Below are positions 61,945-64,000 of a stretch of DNA of 64,000 nt, one piece after another. Position 1 is the first letter of the stretch. Each line of letters opens with the position of its first letter. The notes under the pieces are model-generated. The model did no database searches. It was not told the origin of the DNA and saw nothing but the letters and a program-made list of their open reading frames with translations. Source of the DNA: Branchinecta lynchi (lineage: Eukaryota; Arthropoda; Branchiopoda; Anostraca; Branchinectidae); the NCBI GenBank assembly GCA_023053575.1, contig JAKZAP010000007.1, positions 21,353,464 through 21,417,463 on the forward strand, in the 5' to 3' direction. A program made the position numbers and the translations under genes.

Positions 61945-64000
61945 CCCTCGTCACCTGATTCCGTCGATGAAACTTGGCCCTCCCCACCTGATATTATCAC
62001 AGCGTCTTTCTGGGATTTTGTCTTCTATATTTACTTTCTTGTATTTGCTTCTTTGTGCATTTCTCCAAATTCTGGGCTACTTTTTTCGCCTTTAAAACAG
62101 TCAACTATAAATTAAGAACTTAATATCGGCAGTGTGTCATGTTTCTTTTGGCACAAATAATGACAGATTTGTTTAATTTTGTTTGTTGTTTACCTTTAGT
62201 TTGTGGCTTTAATCTGACTTTGTTTTACATAAATTATTGTTTGCTCTCACGACTGTATAGGTTTCCTTAGTTTTGAATTGTATCATATATGTTGGTGCCG
62301 TTCAGAGTTAGATGATGTTCAGAGAAGTATACCTGTACTGTACCTACTCATTGTGGCTGGGTTTTTTTTCTGGAGGTGCGGGGTCGATTTGAGGAATATA
62401 GTGTTGCCAACTATGTTGATAATTAAAATTATTCTGCTATTCAAGTCAGTTTATCGAACAATAATACAAAAAATAAGCTTAGTTATCGAAGGCGAAAATA
62501 AGACTAACCTATAAGATCTGTCAAATTGATCATTTAAAACTGTTCTTGCCTCAAATTAGTGCCTAAACTAGTTAGCCTTGTTTGAGAAGTCAAAGTCAGT
62601 CTAAATTTTTACAGCTTAACAATCCATAATAAGAATACGTGACTTCCTTTTTAATAAAATCATATCAATGTCCTCAGTACGCCGCTATCAGCTAGTCTCT
62701 CTATGTTCACTTGCTAATTACCTTTAGCCGCTTCTTTCATGTGCTCACTTTTTAGATCGAATTTTTTACTTGTTTTATTTCGTTAAATCTTTTTGTACGT
62801 TTTGTTCCCATCAGTCCTTCTAAATTTCAGCAGCATACTTCCGCAAAATTTGTCAGCGCAATGGATAAACTGCTAAGTAACAACCAAACCACTGAAAGTT
62901 GAGATTTTTTGTCTCGCTTCAGTTATCTTTCCTCCATTTAGTCATCAGGTTACCCGTTCTGACGTTGAACAGGTGTCCTTTAATTTTTGCAACGTACTTT
63001 ATACTTTGGCAAAAGCGGTCTGTTGTTTAGATGATAGTGGCACTTATTTTTCAAGGTTCAAAGATTCGCGAAAAATAATGCTTGTGATCTGTTGGTTTGC
63101 GCAAAAAGAGTTATAAGTTAGTAGTCTGTAAACCGGGATCTTTTTTTTACGACGCTGTAAAAAGAAATATAACTCTTTTCAAATCTTTCACATTCGTACA
63201 AAAGGCATAATTATATAATAACACATGACTACAAAGGTGTTACGGATTTTCCTTCGTCGCCCCGCCACACATTGGGCAGAACTCCCAAAATGGATGTACA
63301 GTAAGTCGCAGTTCCCAGCCGGTGTCCACGGAAAGTCACAGAAGTTTACAACGTCATAATTCGTTTGGCTACCCTCTACCCGGGTCATTAGCAGGAGCGA
63401 TAAGAAATCCTAGGATACCAGTTATTTAGCTTATGTGACGAAGGGGAGCCAACAGTCCCTATCATAAATTCATTGCTAAAAAGTAACTTAGTGCTTCTGA
63501 CCCCTTGTGAAAAAATGGAAGGGTAGATAATTGATCAGTTCTTTTCGTGCTTCGTAATTTCTCTTGGGTATCATCCGTCAGCCAAGTGTCGGCTCAAGGC
63601 AATTGTATCTGGTTGTCAGGGATTACATATGTAGCGGAAAAGGAATATTAGTTAGGCATAGTCGCCAAACAGAGACGTCTCACTATAATTCTCATCTTTA
63701 CTAGTTCATTGAATCAAACAATCAGTCAGTTTTATTGTGACCCAATAGCTCTGCGCCAACACGGGGAGATGGCAAAAAACATTTGCGAACAATCCGAATA
63801 ACATATAAACAATCTAACACAAACAGAGAATTTGAAACGAAAATATATCTCTATTGATTCATTCAACTCATAAGCTGTACTGCCATATTTTCAAGAAAGA
63901 CCTATACTAAATCTCGAAGATCCCGTACTTGTATAGAATAGAATAGTGGTTCCCCTCCCGTCAGCAAACTATTATATATAACCCAAAATTATAATTTCCC
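61945..64000. other. intron after fzr exon f
   Basis: No exon matching the next WD40 blade (AIAWSPH...) and no clear repeat found. Confidence 0.5.

Overview
The window is animal (metazoan) nuclear DNA. It is AT-leaning, has almost no long open frames, and the only clear gene is split by GT-AG introns of 0.9 to 16 kb. The rest is mainly short foldback and tandem-repeat mobile elements. I cannot name the species. The protein fits an invertebrate or basal deuterostome Fizzy-related/Cdh1, and the 'tandem repeats between fixed ends' elements recall the pearl/Helentron-type elements of marine invertebrates.

Gene: six internal exons on the + strand (11724-11918, 20634-20762, 21659-21847, 37018-37115, 45026-45152, 61262-61394) join in one frame into 290 codons plus one base. 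They encode the middle of a Fizzy-related/Cdh1 (FZR1) APC/C co-activator, from the linker before the WD40 propeller into its fourth or fifth blade. The N-terminal exons (C-box) were not found upstream, and the C-terminal blades and IR tail are not in the last 2.6 kb, so the gene runs off both ends. A possible small nested gene lies on the - strand at about 27.1-28.35 kb, inside the 15 kb intron.

Repeats: (1) A foldback family (called H) carries a hammerhead-ribozyme-like core with compensated stem I changes and a self-complementary AUAU/AAUU stem III. (2) A 1.1-1.3 kb family (P) has TTTTTGGGATCCCA at its start and again about 25 bp before its end, with about 136-bp tandem units inside; there are five copies plus a rearranged one, and one copy has a readable empty site. 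(3) A G/C-tract family (Q) has terminal hairpins; two copies lie head to head at 51.4-56.8 kb as a 5.4 kb inverted repeat inside an intron. (4) hAT-like MITEs have 8-bp target duplications. (5) Several element types have TTAA ends. (6) There are two relics of non-LTR retrotransposon 3' ends. Several insertions are nested, which gives a relative order.

Layout: 1-11.7 kb upstream intron with H, P, Q copies and LINE relics; 11.7-21.9 kb first three exons; 21.9-37.0 kb intron with H, hAT, the R foldback and the candidate nested gene; 37.0-45.2 kb two WD40 exons with P, R, S, T elements between; 45.2-61.3 kb intron with the giant inverted repeat; 61.3-64 kb last visible exon and flank.
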